DNA from: Hyposmocoma kahamanoa
Lineage: Eukaryota > Arthropoda > Insecta > Lepidoptera > Cosmopterigidae
Direction: 5' to 3'
Assembly: GCF_003589595.1 (NCBI RefSeq)
Contig: NW_020653750.1
Coordinates: 3,648,134 to 3,712,133 of the forward strand
Length of the DNA stretch: 64,000 nt
Shown here: piece by piece, positions 1 to 13,000 of the stretch
How the letters are laid out: each line of letters begins with the position of its first letter
Numbering within the stretch: position 1 is the first letter of the stretch
The notes under the pieces: generated by a model
Databases searched by the model: none
What the model was told of the DNA's origin: nothing
The model's input: the letters and a program-made list of their open reading frames with translations, nothing else
Program-made: the position numbers and the translations under genes

Positions 1-1002
1 CTATATTCGGACATTCGAGACAACGTGCTGCAAAAATTATCGAAAATACTGATACTACTGATAATATATACTACAAAACTGAAAAAAAAAAACAAAACGT
101 TACAACAAAAGAGTTATAGAATATTTTTATAATATTGCTAAGGTCATAATTTTCGTCCCTTTGTTTTCAAAAACGATCAGAAAACAGTGTTGCCTAACGT
201 ATATACATCACTAAATGTTAAATTTGGCCAAAGAATATATATTTGTGTGGAAAACCACAATCGGCATGTGACCGGCACACCCAGGAATGTGTCTGGAATG
301 TTTGCAAGAGGGGACGTGGACAAAGCGAACATCCTTTTAATTTAAAGTAAGTTCAATGTTTTTTAATTACCTATTCAAGTGAGAACACTTTTATTTCTTC
401 TGCGAGTGCCAATGACATGAACGCCGCCTGTGGGGCAGTAGATGTACTAACACGATTGATTTGCTTAGGGTTGTTACACCGCGAAAGGACGAACATTTTT
501 CAACTGCTATGTTTTTACATTTAAAGTAAATAAAACTCATGTATGTAGGGTTGTTAACGTGATATTTTCGGCTTTGTCGGTCGTTCCGTTCCACCCTGTA
601 TACCTATAGCATGATGCAAGTTCACTAACATGTGTGGTACACCTAAAAGGCACGCGAGAAGGCATTCCAACTATAGACACGTGTATTTTGGCTTTTAATG
701 CTAGGAAAGACATTCATACTTTCTATTTTTGCATAGGTCGCATTACAGGACCGTCTCTTTTGTTTTTCTGTAGGCGCTACGCAGACGGCGTTCATTTTAA
801 TACGCGGAGGATTGTATAATAGAAGCATTCCTATAACCCTGTACAGCTATTATAGATTACTCCACGCGTATTAGTGCATCAGATAGAGGAGGATTCGACA
901 GTTAGGGGCATTAAAAAATGTAGTCTGTGCAGCAAGTTATAGGAGTGCCCATAGTGAACACCCTCACGCGTATAACGCCATCGTTGGGAGTAAGATACTC
1001 AC
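1..1002. other. No gene assigned; presumed 3' intron or flank of RBBP6
   Basis: The last recognised RBBP6 exon ends at 1003 with an open reading phase and a good splice donor, so the gene should continue below this point. I could not find a convincing acceptor plus RS-type exon in 1-1002. Short overlapping ORFs at about 391-594 and 634-828 have no recognisable motif and look like chance ORFs. The pieces at about 593-600 and 833-840 both read ACCCTGTA, hinting at a small interspersed repeat, but I could not define an element. Confidence 0.4.
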
Positions 1003-4000
1003 CGATGCGGCGAAAGAGGGCGCGGCGAGCGCGCCGGGCGCGGCGGCGAGCGCAGCGGCGAGCGTGGTGGCGGCGGCGGCGATCGCGGGCCCGGCGACCG
1101 CAGCGGGGAGCGATAACGCAACGGGGAACGATGGCGTCGCCGCGGCGACGGGGATCTACAACCACACCACTTAATTTACTATATTCACAAACAACCAGCA
1201 GCGTTAGTACGACAATGTGCGAGAAACGACATAGAAGCGCGAGATATTGCTATTCTGGTGCTTGCCGCGCGTTATCGTGCTAACGCTAAAGGCACGTTTA
1301 TAAAACAGAATTGTTTTCTTTCTCATCGATAAGGGCATTTCTTTCTGGCAAACCAAACATAAGAGAGAAAAACACCTCATCTACGAATGTTGCGATATGT
1401 CGAATCGTAAAGAACAAACTTTTTCCATACAAGATCCTTACCGAGTCAACGACAAAGACCTCTCCCGGGTGCGCCGACGGCGTGGCGACCACGGTGAACG
1501 CCGCAGGCGACCGCGGGAAATAGAACGCGACCTGCAAACAATGAAAACACAGTTTATTTTTGTGTGCTTGTACAATACCAAATAATGGAGCAACAAACAC
1601 TGATTAGCGACAATTATTTGAACGAATCTGTACATAATGAAAAGCAGAAAAGCTTTTTTCTTTTATTTGCTTTCAATTCAATATCTTACAAAAAAAGCAT
1701 ACATAAGTTAGGCAAGATAACCAGAAGGACAACGTAAAGATAGGATATGAATTAAAAGGAAGACTGCGAATCGATGACGGAGCCGAGGCATGCAGCTTAT
1801 AAATGAAATTATTGACGAAATAAGTCATGCAAGTTTTTGACAATGAAACAAATTGAACAAAAATGAGATAGTAAGGATCCGGAGTTTCAAAAAAAGCATG
1901 CATAAAGCGAATCGACGTAGCGGGCTGCCGGCAACAATACGTCAATTGAAAGCACAATGAGAGCGTGGAATCAGAGACGAACCTAGAATATCGCGGGCGA
2001 GTCGAGGCGCGGCTACGCGGGCGAGCGCGGGGCGATCGTGGTGACCGCGGCGAGCGTGGTGAGCGTGGCGAGCGTGGCGAACGCGGCGACCGTGGCGAGC
2101 GAGGCGAGCGCTGGCTGCGCGGTGAGCGAGGCGTGCGCGAGCGAGGCGACCGCGAGCTCGACTGTGCTCGGCGCCGCTCTTCCTCCCTCCGCTTTGCGCG
2201 CATCTCCTTCTCGCGAATCATCCGGTTGAACGCCTCCAGGGGATCCTCCTCGGCGGGCCTACGACACAATTGCCCATGTTACTCTCTACGAGCCGAGCAG
2301 TAGAAAGGGATCATAGTGACCGAAGCCGAAATAGTAGACGACTTATGAAAATTTTACTAAACCCGTTCAGAGGAGCTGATCTTTTACATACTAAATGATG
2401 AGAATCTTGGATGATAAACAGGAGAGAGTACAAAACCCTTACCCATTAGATGGTGAATCCTTGATGCCGGGCGGCGGAGGTTGATAGGGATCTGGTGGGA
2501 ATCGATTGTTGAATGGTGGTCTTGGCCCACCCACCGGTGGAGGTCCGTGTCTTGTAAACGGTGGCCTGTCAAAGTTATGCAAGTTAACAACAAATTCGAA
2601 TATTCTGTCAATTCAGCATTCCTCTTTTTTATCACAACTGTAATTTCTTCAAGTACATACAGTGTGTTGAATTGCATTCTCGCCATATTTAAGTAATTAA
2701 TAATAGAAATATCTAAAAATATTTATAAAAATATTCTGTTCAATATTCTGGCTAATTGTATCTAGTAAAGTTTTGCAAAACTGTCTAAGTCATATGCACC
2801 ACGCAAGGGCAGTGATCCCGCCACCCGTTTCACCGAGCGATACGTAATCTTTCTCGATCGCTTATGTACCTATTTTTTTAATTATGGTTATGTACTAGTA
2901 TTGTTATAATTTATTATATATTTACATTAATTAGAAAAGTTGACTGAACTTTGTAACTTAGATTTGGTACTTACCAGCTTTAGGTTACATGAAAGTATTG
3001 CTAGAAGTACCTAGCTCCACAGCTGGTGACTGGCTCCGTATCACCACCAGCTATGCAGAGATTCGCACTTGAGTTTCGTTTCAACATTAGACTCCGCAAC
3101 TTTGAAAGCAGACACTCGTATCGTCGGCGTAAACTAAACTTTTCACATCATGCCGTAAGACTAGACACGCACTTGTAGGTATTTGATGGATTACCATGCA
3201 GGTTCTGGTGATGGTAGCGGTTCTTTTCTGTACCACTAACTCTTTGTTTACATACCAAACCATGAGGCATTTCGTGACAGACAAGAATAGAATGTATGTG
3301 GGATGTCAGCGTGACGTAGACGCAGTACGGGAAGCAATGTCGACTGATCTACCAATCGCGCGCTCGATACGCCACTTCCCCGTCGTCGCTACCCGCACCC
3401 CACCACCAAATAGATTTAAAAAGCGCTACTTTCTGTGCATTTAAGGTCATTGTTCACAACAAAAAAGTGCCCTGCAAGTCAATGACCTTTGGATCAAATT
3501 TGTTTAAAATTTGTTTAATTAAATAAAAAATAGGAAATCCTATTATAGTGGTAAAAATGAAATTTTTATTATCAATTAATTTTTTTAGTGATTTGAGTTC
3601 CGTTTCGGACATAGAATGACCTCTGTAAATAAGGCGACAATGCAAATCAACACATTGTATAAATAAAATACTCACTCATTATAACGAGGAGGTGCGACAC
3701 TCGACATAAACTGCGTAGGCGGCCCTCGATTATAAGCGGCCTGTAAAAAACATTAATTATATCAATTTATTGGTCCTAGTTTTAGGTATCAAAGGTAACT
3801 TAACATATTCAAGTTCGTTATCAAAATAAAATTACGCTTTAAAATGCTGCAGTGCACAAGTGCCCGTACACCTCTAAATACAGGCTGTATATTTGAACGT
3901 GGGACATACTTATAGAGTGCGTTATATTCCTGATTCTGAACCCAAAGAAATAATAAACTAATGAACTTAAACTTTACAAAAAATATTTTTTTAATTTTTT

Positions 4001-7000
4001 TTATCGACTACTACTTGTGAACAACATTAGTTATCGAAATCTATACACATCACTATTATTGCTCCGACGCAACGGCGAGCTACAGCACGGCGGCGAAAAT
4101 CAAAACACAGGTCGGGGGTGGGGGCGCGGACGCATAGAGACAGTGCACGCGCGACCTTGGTCTAGCGAAGATACGTAAATTATTAGTACTTCCGTTCGCT
4201 CGCGCATAATAGATATCTATTCTAACGTCGAATTGACTGAGATGGTGCGACTTTACGCAACAAGTGGTGATAGTGTGAGACGAACTATTGAAATGTTCCC
4301 AAATCGAACTATTAAACAGTGTCGAAGTGTTGCATGAGAGGATTATCTCAGCATTTTATACTATGTGACAAAATGTGTTTGTGTTGAACAATTTAAAACA
4401 AAATTTACTACGACGTGCTAGAGTATGTATTATGGAAAACGGTGGACATTTTGAACACTTGCTCCGTAACACGTAAGTGTAAATAAACTGTAAATAACTA
4501 AAAAATCAATCATTGTAAATAATTTGATTTCACATTTTTAACTACGCCAAAAACGTCAATTCTTATATTAGTTACTAAATCATAAACTTATCTTTTTAGT
4601 ACGTAAAACATTTTGACGATAGTTCAGAAGTAAAAAATAATCAGCATAAGCCAAAACGTAATCCTTTCGATTACAGCTTTTTTCTTCAAAACATAAATAT
4701 GCGTAGGTGAGTAACTTAGTTTTTATTTTCTAGAGAAAAGAGGTGCTTTTAGTAGGACGGGAGATGTGAAATCATTGTTATTGTTGCTGTCTCATTCGGC
4801 GCTCGCTTGGTAGTATTCCCATTGCACTCGAAATCAAGCGTAAAGGGAATCGGTTTATTCCTACGTACACTCCAAAACAAATTTGTTGATTTATTTTTTG
4901 TTCTATCCCATATCCTAATTTTATTTTAGGCTATATTAACTTGTAACATGATTTACTATGACATGTATGAATATGTCTCACTTTCAAATATACAGCATGT
5001 ATAAAGGAGTTGTCAAATAAAAATAGATCTCTGCCCACTGGCAATTGCACCCACCTGAGACATAGGATCTCGACGCTCATCAATCGTCGGCGTACTAGCT
5101 CTTTGTTCATCCATTCTTGGCATCTGCAAAGTCAATTCAGTCTGAGTATGAAACCAACGATTAGGCAAGTTTTATATTTATTTTTATATCACTTGACTAG
5201 CGAATTTTATTCCAAGGCAGTACTTACATTCATTGGAACATCTATACCCAGAGGCTTCATGCCTGGATGAGGTCCTAAAACAAATGAGACAATTACTTAT
5301 TTCAGAAATAATTTTCATCATTAAAAGTAACATACATTTTACAAATAAACTTAATGCTATATGATTATAATTTGAGAGTACCAGTTGGGGACAATGATAA
5401 GCCTAGTTTGTTTATGCTAGTGCCTTTTACTATAATAATACTCGTATGTTACATATACAGGCCAACAAGGGGTGACTTCACTGATCAATGAAAATAACTT
5501 CTACTACGGTCGCAAGTACGTAGATATCGTTGAACTAAGAGGATTTTGTGAAATAGCGAAAAAAATCAGCAGCAATATTTCTGGGCGAGTGTAAAATTCG
5601 GTATTTATGTGTTCATGTTCCATGCTTATCTCGTATTTTATAAATTATAAATCACAATGAATAAAACGTTTGTACTCTAAATATTACGCCGTACTATATT
5701 TTCATACAAACTCAATCCTATAAATCGACCTATTGTTTTCACTATTTTCAATCTGCCAATATATACTACGGCTGTCACAGTTCTTACTTTTGTATAGTAT
5801 AAATTGCTCTTATTTTATAACAGATTTAGACACCCCCCACACTAGCCTCATTAGAGCGTCAGCGTGTTGCCAACGCACGCACAGCATCGACACGACGNNN
5901 NNNNNNNNNNNNNNNNNNNNNNNNNNNNNNNNNNNNNNNNNNNNNNNNNNNNNNNNNNNNNNNNNNNNNNNNNNNNNNNNNNNNNNNNNNNNNNNNNNNN
6001 NNNNNNNNNNNNNNNNNNNNNNNNNNNNNNNNNNNNNNNNNNNNNNNNNNNNNNNNNNNNNNNNNNNNNNNNNNNNNNNNNNNNNNNNNNNNNNNNNNNN
6101 NNNNNNNNNNNNNNNNNNNNNNNNNNNNNNNNNNNNNNNNNNNNNNNNNNNNNNNNNNNNNNNNNNNNNNNNNNNNNNNNNNNNNNNNNNNNNNNNNNNN
6201 NNNNNNNNNNNNNNNNNNNNNNNNNNNNNNNNNNNNNNNNNNNNNNNNNNNNNNNNNNNNNNNNNNNNNNNNNNNNNNNNNNNNNNNNNNNNNNNNNCGA
6301 CGTCCGCGCGACCGCGACGCAACGCCAGCGCAGCATATACCCAGCGTTCGGCACTATACAGCAGTCGCTCAGTGCCGGCGTTGCGTACACAAATTAGTTA
6401 GGGATACTACGTTGCAACGCCGTCGCGCGGACGTCGTGTCGACGCTGTGTTTGCGTTGGCAAGACGCTGACACTCGAAACACGCTAATGTGGGGGTCTAA
6501 GTGTCACAAGCTGCATTTATCAATATCATTGAGTGTTTCAGTCACAGACATATATCCAAATAGACGCCGCAAGTATACCTACTTCGCGTGCCCAATGTAA
6601 GCTGTAAACGCTTAGTTGCCGCTGCCACGCTTCAGAACGCACGCGGCCGTAATCGTAACTAAACATCAATCAAAAACGCGAAAAATGCCTAATTGTGCCA
6701 TCAGAAACTGCAAAAAGCCACAGCCGGGAGAAGATAAATAAACAGGGACCTTTCCTTCCACACTTATGTAATTTTGTAGTCAGAATATGCATAATCTATT
6801 TTAACATAAATTCTTTTCATTTTGAATGAATTTCGAGAAAACAAATATGCAAACGAGTGTATGCGCGTGATTCGTAATACATTGCGGCTTTTAGTGCTCC
6901 CGCCTACTGGGTCACTAGTCGCGGCCCCTAAACGCCACTACTAAACGCGATCACTAGTGGCTGAGTCAAGCCACTAGAAGCGGCACCAATCACAACCACT

Positions 7001-10000
7001 AGTGGCTGGATGCCGCCACCGGTCGCACCTACTAGTGGTTAGAAATCGTTCATTTTGCCGAATTCTTCATTGGTGTAGCGTTAGACTTGAAAATAGCACA
7101 TACGAATATCATTTTATTTTTAACTTTAGATTTAGTTTGATTGACAGGTCACGACTGAGACTTTATATATTTTTTTAAATAGTACGGATCATAAAGACGC
7201 TACAAGTCGCTAAATATTTTATTTCTAGCTAAAACCAAATTTTTGCCCAGTAAACCTTCATAAAATTCCCTAGGTCTAGAGACTACTAAGTTTAAACGGC
7301 ACCAAAGGCGGGCGGGGAGAAGCCGGCGACTGTGGTCGAGTGTGCGCGTGAGGCGAACGACGCAAGTAGCAAGCGCGGGCCACACCCGCAGCTTGTAGCT
7401 CGGACGCGGTCACTCGAACGCTCAGTTTGCGCCGATTATATTAAAAATAAATATAAAAAATGTTGTGAAGGATTTTTGATGCAGGAATGTGAAGGATTTT
7501 TCCCATCACTAAATAGAGCTTGTGACGTCATAGGAAGTACTAAAAATGTGGCATGCTTGATTTTCATACAGAACACGGTACTTGCGGTGTCTATTTAGAT
7601 ATATGTCTGTGGTTTAAGTTGACGGTACTAGTTGTCCTTAGCTTTAATTTATTCAACATTATTATTTCATATGATGTGTTGTGTACAAAATATGTTATGA
7701 AAATGTTATTTAAAAAAAAATCATGCATTTACTATGGTACTCACGAAACATGCAAATATATCATCAATTAACAATACAACATCGAATACAGCATGAAGAA
7801 CGCTGCAATAGTATTTGAATAACAGAAAACAAAACAAAGGGTGCATGCAAAGCCGTGACATGCAAAGAAATTGTACTGTATTTGGGCGAATACCGTAGCG
7901 CGGGTGCATGTTTGGACGAGTATGTGGCAGCTGCGCGTGGACACCCCCTGCTCCCGGTGGCCCGTGATGCCCGTGATGCGGTCCGTGCAGCGCGTGTGAT
8001 CCGTGCGGCCCGTGTGGCCCGTGTGGCCCATGTGGCCCATGTGGCCCATGTGACACGTGCAGCTGGTGCGCGTGTGCCGGCGGCACGGTTACAGTGATGT
8101 TGTCATCCGCAGAACCATCTGACTCGTCCCCGCGCCCGCCTATACCTCCCGTATCTATCACAAGTTTTTCCGTATAATGACAGGAAAACTCTAATATACT
8201 AATTTAAGTATTTTTCTTGATTTTTCCTAATCATTCTATTTTCAAATAGTCTTTATACAAATATGTTACGACTGAATCGACATGCACCGAAAGCCCGTTG
8301 ACCGAGTAGTATGCGTATGAGAGAACAGTTTGTTAGTGACAACAACTTAACGACACATCAACTAAACATACAACTTTTCTGACCTGGAGGTTGACCTGGA
8401 CCATTCGGAGGCTGCACTAGCTGCCCTTCTGCAATAAAAATTCTAGGTAATTATGTCACATAACAGACGGTCTCACAGGATTACTGAAGCTCATTTGACT
8501 AAAATAAAAGACATACCCATGCCAGGAGGACGTGCTTGCATCGGCGCCGCTGATGGCCTATGTGGCGTGCGACGGCTGTAACCGGTTTGATTTCGGAAGG
8601 CGGACACAGAATTCCTCAGAAACCTTTAAATAACAATAATTAAAATCATTAGTATCGGGTTTCTTACCACGGTATGACTTCTTTTTATTTTCCCGATATT
8701 TCGGAACGGTAAAAACAATACGTCAACTAGAACGTGCGCGAAAAAAGCGGGAGTGTCTGCGGGAGTCTATTGTTTTCTTAACTAAGTGCCGGGACAATAA
8801 TGTTATACCAGTATGTGTTAATATTAGGCCACGGAAAGACATTTACGGCTCCGCGCACATTCTGTATAAAGCGAGCATTAAACTGCTTCATCGTTTGATA
8901 CGTAACAACCGTTACATGTTTGAAAAAGTGTCGTGTGAGTTATATCTGTTACATCTGGAATGCAGTGTTCAGTTAAGTAAAAATTATTTCGAGTTATGTG
9001 ATCGTGTTACGTTTCTACAAGCGCAGCGTACTGCTGAGCTGTGTGCATTAAATCACGAAAATAAGTTTTCAACTTTGATTCGTAAACAACAACCGGTAAG
9101 TAAGTACCATGAAAACTCGAAAGGAACTCGAACGGTAATAAACCTGTCTAACAAGGTATTGACTGAACCAGCAATTAACGCCCTGGAAAAAGGATTAAAT
9201 TTCGCTCCTACCCCAACGCGCATTCCAATTGAAAAAGTCATATGTGGTGTTGAAGAAACCATTGTGTGTAATAGGGTGCCAGCTAGTGATGCTGAAACAT
9301 TACGTCAAGACGTGGCTGTAGCCTTGCGACATGCTCGTCTACCACCAAAAAACATGAGTACTCAGGAACTGATGGCTGTAAAAGAACTTAGGGCTGATAC
9401 AACAATTATAGTACTGAAGGCAGACAAGGGAAACGCCACTGTGATTATGGATGTTGAAGAATACGACCGTAAAATAAAAGCTTTACTGGAGGATGGCATG
9501 ACATACAAACATGTAACATACAACCCGACTGCCAGAGTGAAACGACAGACTGATGCCATTAGCCTGAATGTAGGAGCGCTATCCCAGTTGATATTGAAAA
9601 ACAACTATTACGTCCACGTATCGTCCAACCGCCGAGGGTTTATGGTTTGCCAAAGATCCACAAAACTAACGTACCATTACGACCAATAGTGAGTCAGATA
9701 GACTCACCCACGTTTGAATTGGCAAAATATGTGTCTCGTACACTAACACCTCTAGTAGGCAAAACGAACTCTTTTGTGAAGGACTCCAGGCATTTCATTG
9801 AGATCCTAAACAGTACCACAGTTAACGAGAATGAGACAATGGTTAGTTATGACGTTAAGTCTCTTTTCACAAACGTACCAATAAAGGAGTGCATCGACGT
9901 TATCAAAGTGAAACTTCAAGAAAATAACATCCCAATGGAGATTGCTCAATTACTTGAACATTGCTTAAACACGAGCTACTTCCTGTATAATGGCCAATAC

Positions 10001-13000
10001 TACCTTCAGATTGATGGTGTAGCGATGGGCAGTCCCGTTGCTCCCGTTGTTGCCAACATTTGGATGGAACACTATGAACACGCCACCATTCTGTCAGCAC
10101 CATCAACAATAAAATTATGGAAGGGGTATGTTGATGACGTATTTTGCATAATGGAAGGAAAGGAGCAACATATACAAAATTATTTAGCACGTCTTAATAA
10201 CACCCATAACAAAATGAAGTTCACTTGTGAAATTGAGAAAAATCGCACGCTTGCATTTTTGGATGTATTGGTCAAAGTCCGACAAGACGGGTCACTCGGT
10301 CATTCTGTGTTCAGAAAACCAACTCACACGGACAAATATTTACATGCCACTTCACATCATCACCTAAAACACCTACATTCGGTCGTCAGGTCATTAACCA
10401 ATAGAGCTTATGATCTTTGTGATTCACACCACCTACCACAGGAACAGGAGCACGTTAAGACGGTTTTGCGACAGAATGGATACAAAATAAAAACATTTAA
10501 ACCAATACACAAAAGGAAGAAGCAAATTGACGTACAGAGACTACCAGTTTTTCTGCCCTATGTACAAGGGGTGACAGATAAAATAGCCAGGTCGCTAAGG
10601 AAGTTTTCCATAAAAACTATTTTCACCCCCTTAACCAAAATAGGAAAAATGTTACGTTCACCAAAAGACCACCTTCCTTTACAAACACCGGGTGTCTATA
10701 AAGTGAACTGCAGTTGTGGGAGCTCGTATATCGGTCAGACTAAACGAACAATTGTCGATCGTATGAAGGAACACATCCGAGCAGTAAAAAACAATGATGC
10801 ACAGAAGTCGGCTATAGCACAACATCTCACACAGACTGACACTAACCACTGGATCGAGTTGCGTAGCCCCCAGGTACTCTCGACAGAACGTCACTACATA
10901 CCACGGTTGGTACGAGAAGCCATCGAGATCACGAAGTACAAAACATTTCAACCGTGATGATGGTTTTAAACTGTCCAGTGCATGGAATCCGGTCCTTAGT
11001 GAGTGCAGTAATAAAAACAAAAACACCTCGAGTTCAGTTTCGCGTGTGGATACAGTGAGTGTGGTTTGTGTGAAAAAAGTGAGTGACAATGGTAACGCCA
11101 CAACAAATCGCGATGAAGGTAGTCGTCGACAGCGCAAGAGGGTAGACAGATATGTCTGCTCATAAAGCTGTCATCTGCCGCCATCCAGTCAACCCGTGAC
11201 CATGGAGCGTGCAACCGTTCCGAAATATCGGGAAAATAAAAAGAAGTCATACCGTGGTAAGAAACCCGATACTAGTGATAATCATTTAGTGAATAACCAC
11301 GAAAGTCTTAAAATCTATATAATTAAAATCATTCTCGAAAATCACGAAAAATACTGAAATTTACGCAAATATATATTTATTTACCTATTTGGAATTAAAG
11401 TCGTAGGCGCAATTTCTTTCTCTCTGCAGTCAGGACATTCATGATCTTCAGATTCTAAAAGTGCACCCCTGATACCTTAAATAGAAACAACCAATCAGAA
11501 AAAACTAGTAAAATTAAATGTAATTTTAAAAACAAGGTAAAACAACTAACATTCATCACAAAAGGAGTTGCCACAGCAGGGTATCATGACAGCATCAGTG
11601 AGCAGATCTCGACACAAGCTGCAAATAAGCTCATCTGGAACCGTTGCCTCAGGAACAGCCGGAGTGTTTGTCGGTGTATCCACTGTATTCTCAGATGCTT
11701 GATATGCCTCACTGTAACAATACAATAACAAGCGTTAATGTCACGTGAAATATAATTAATAAAATACTTTGCTTCACATTTTCAATTAATTAACACTGAA
11801 ACATTGTATGACATGTGTACTTATTATACAATATTTGTCACCTACTATGTTTACTTAAGTAAACATAGTAGGTGACAAATATTGCAGTATGTTCAAAAAA
11901 ACATGCTGCATCCAGTTCCAAGCAATATATTGAAAAAGTTAGATGAGCAAAACTTACTGGTCCACAGCCGGGACAGCAAAAGTACCACTAGGTGTCATCA
12001 TAGCGCCTGGTGCTTTTGGACCATCCACTGGTACCATAAAACTCCGAGGGATACCTGTGCTTCTTTTTATTTCCACTAGTTCCGCCTGAAATAATGCTAT
12101 TCTATAAACTATGTACAACGGTCATGAAATTAGGTTAAAAAATATTTCTCAGACTGGAAGAATAAATAAGAAAAGTTCATTCCACAAAACAACATACCCA
12201 TGGAAAGGTACAACTGTCTCGTCAATATTAACAAATGTTGTTAAACCCTTTAGGTTTTATACCTTTTTTATTGAAATATTATAAACTTTTATGAATATTT
12301 TGTATGATTTACTATGTTTATTACATTAATAAGGTTTATCATTTTCAGTTTAGTGTAGTGCACACCATAATAGTCTATGAACATTAGTCATATCCCAACT
12401 ATAGCGAGTTGTATTTCTATTTGGGAGGATCTGGAATTGGCTCTCAGTTGTTACTATTAATATATAAGTTAATTTTAAACTGTTGGTCATTGACTTACAA
12501 TTATATGGACGTCGGGTCCGCGCTAAAAAGTGTCCGAACTTATAGGGCGTTAAAATCGTATACAGAGCGTCATTCACGCTTTAGTCTTCGTTTGTTCGAC
12601 TGACAGCGAAGCAAGCAAAATTAGACAGTACTGCGATGATATTACAATTTAAATTCAACGTTTTAGCTTTTTCATATTCCTTTACGTCACTACGTTTAAA
12701 TAGGTTGACTTGGGACATTTTTTTCGTGGTTTTTGTATTAGACCCGTCGTCCATTTATTTGTAAGTCAATGCTGTTGGTCTCTTTTTTAGATAATAAAAA
12801 AATACAAAAAAAGACAGAAATATCATGCATTCCTTCATTTTTCCACATGAGGGGTTTATACATGTAAAAGTGGATTTATTCACTTTCTTATTTTTCATAA
12901 TTCCGCAAAAACCTATTTATTGTACAAAACATGGCAAAATTAATATGAGAAAATAGTTATTGAAAAAGTATAACATTTAAGAACTCTTCAAATGTGCTCC

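Larger units (their letters stand above)
8651..11318 (+). mobile_element. Penelope-like retroelement (RT + GIY-YIG), nearly intact
   Basis: Bounded by the 15-bp duplication at 8636-8650 and 11319-11333. A perfect 61-bp inverted repeat occupies 8650-8710 and 11214-11274 (AGTATCGGGTTTCTTACCAC at the left end). The interior has one long coding region with a Penelope-type reverse transcriptase and a C-terminal GIY-YIG nuclease, followed by a 3' UTR. It is inserted antisense in the RBBP6 intron between exons 6 and 7. About 45 bp of non-repeat sequence lie between the right inverted repeat and the right duplication, as expected when one terminal repeat lies inboard of the insertion end. The clean boundaries and good coding frame suggest a young insertion. 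Confidence 0.92.

Noticed and set aside
911..1283. Arg-rich ORFs on both strands
   Set aside because: Shadow frames of the SPR/RS-coding RBBP6 exon 16 at 1003-1155; only the minus-strand frame in phase with exon 15 is used.
3087..3284. Minus-strand ORF with VYADDTSVC, similar to a reverse-transcriptase catalytic box
   Set aside because: Only about nine residues fit; the preceding residues lack any RT motif, and the ORF lies in an RBBP6 intron. Treated as chance or an unresolvable LINE scrap.
5733..6401. Long ORFs through runs of X
   Set aside because: They exist only because Ns contain no stop codons; the flanks are a hairpin MITE.
8650..11318. Hammerhead ribozyme in the Penelope terminal repeats
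   Set aside because: Such ribozymes are known from some Penelope-like elements, so I looked for the CTGATGA and GAAA core with pairing stems. GAAAC occurs, but no CTGATGA core was found near it.
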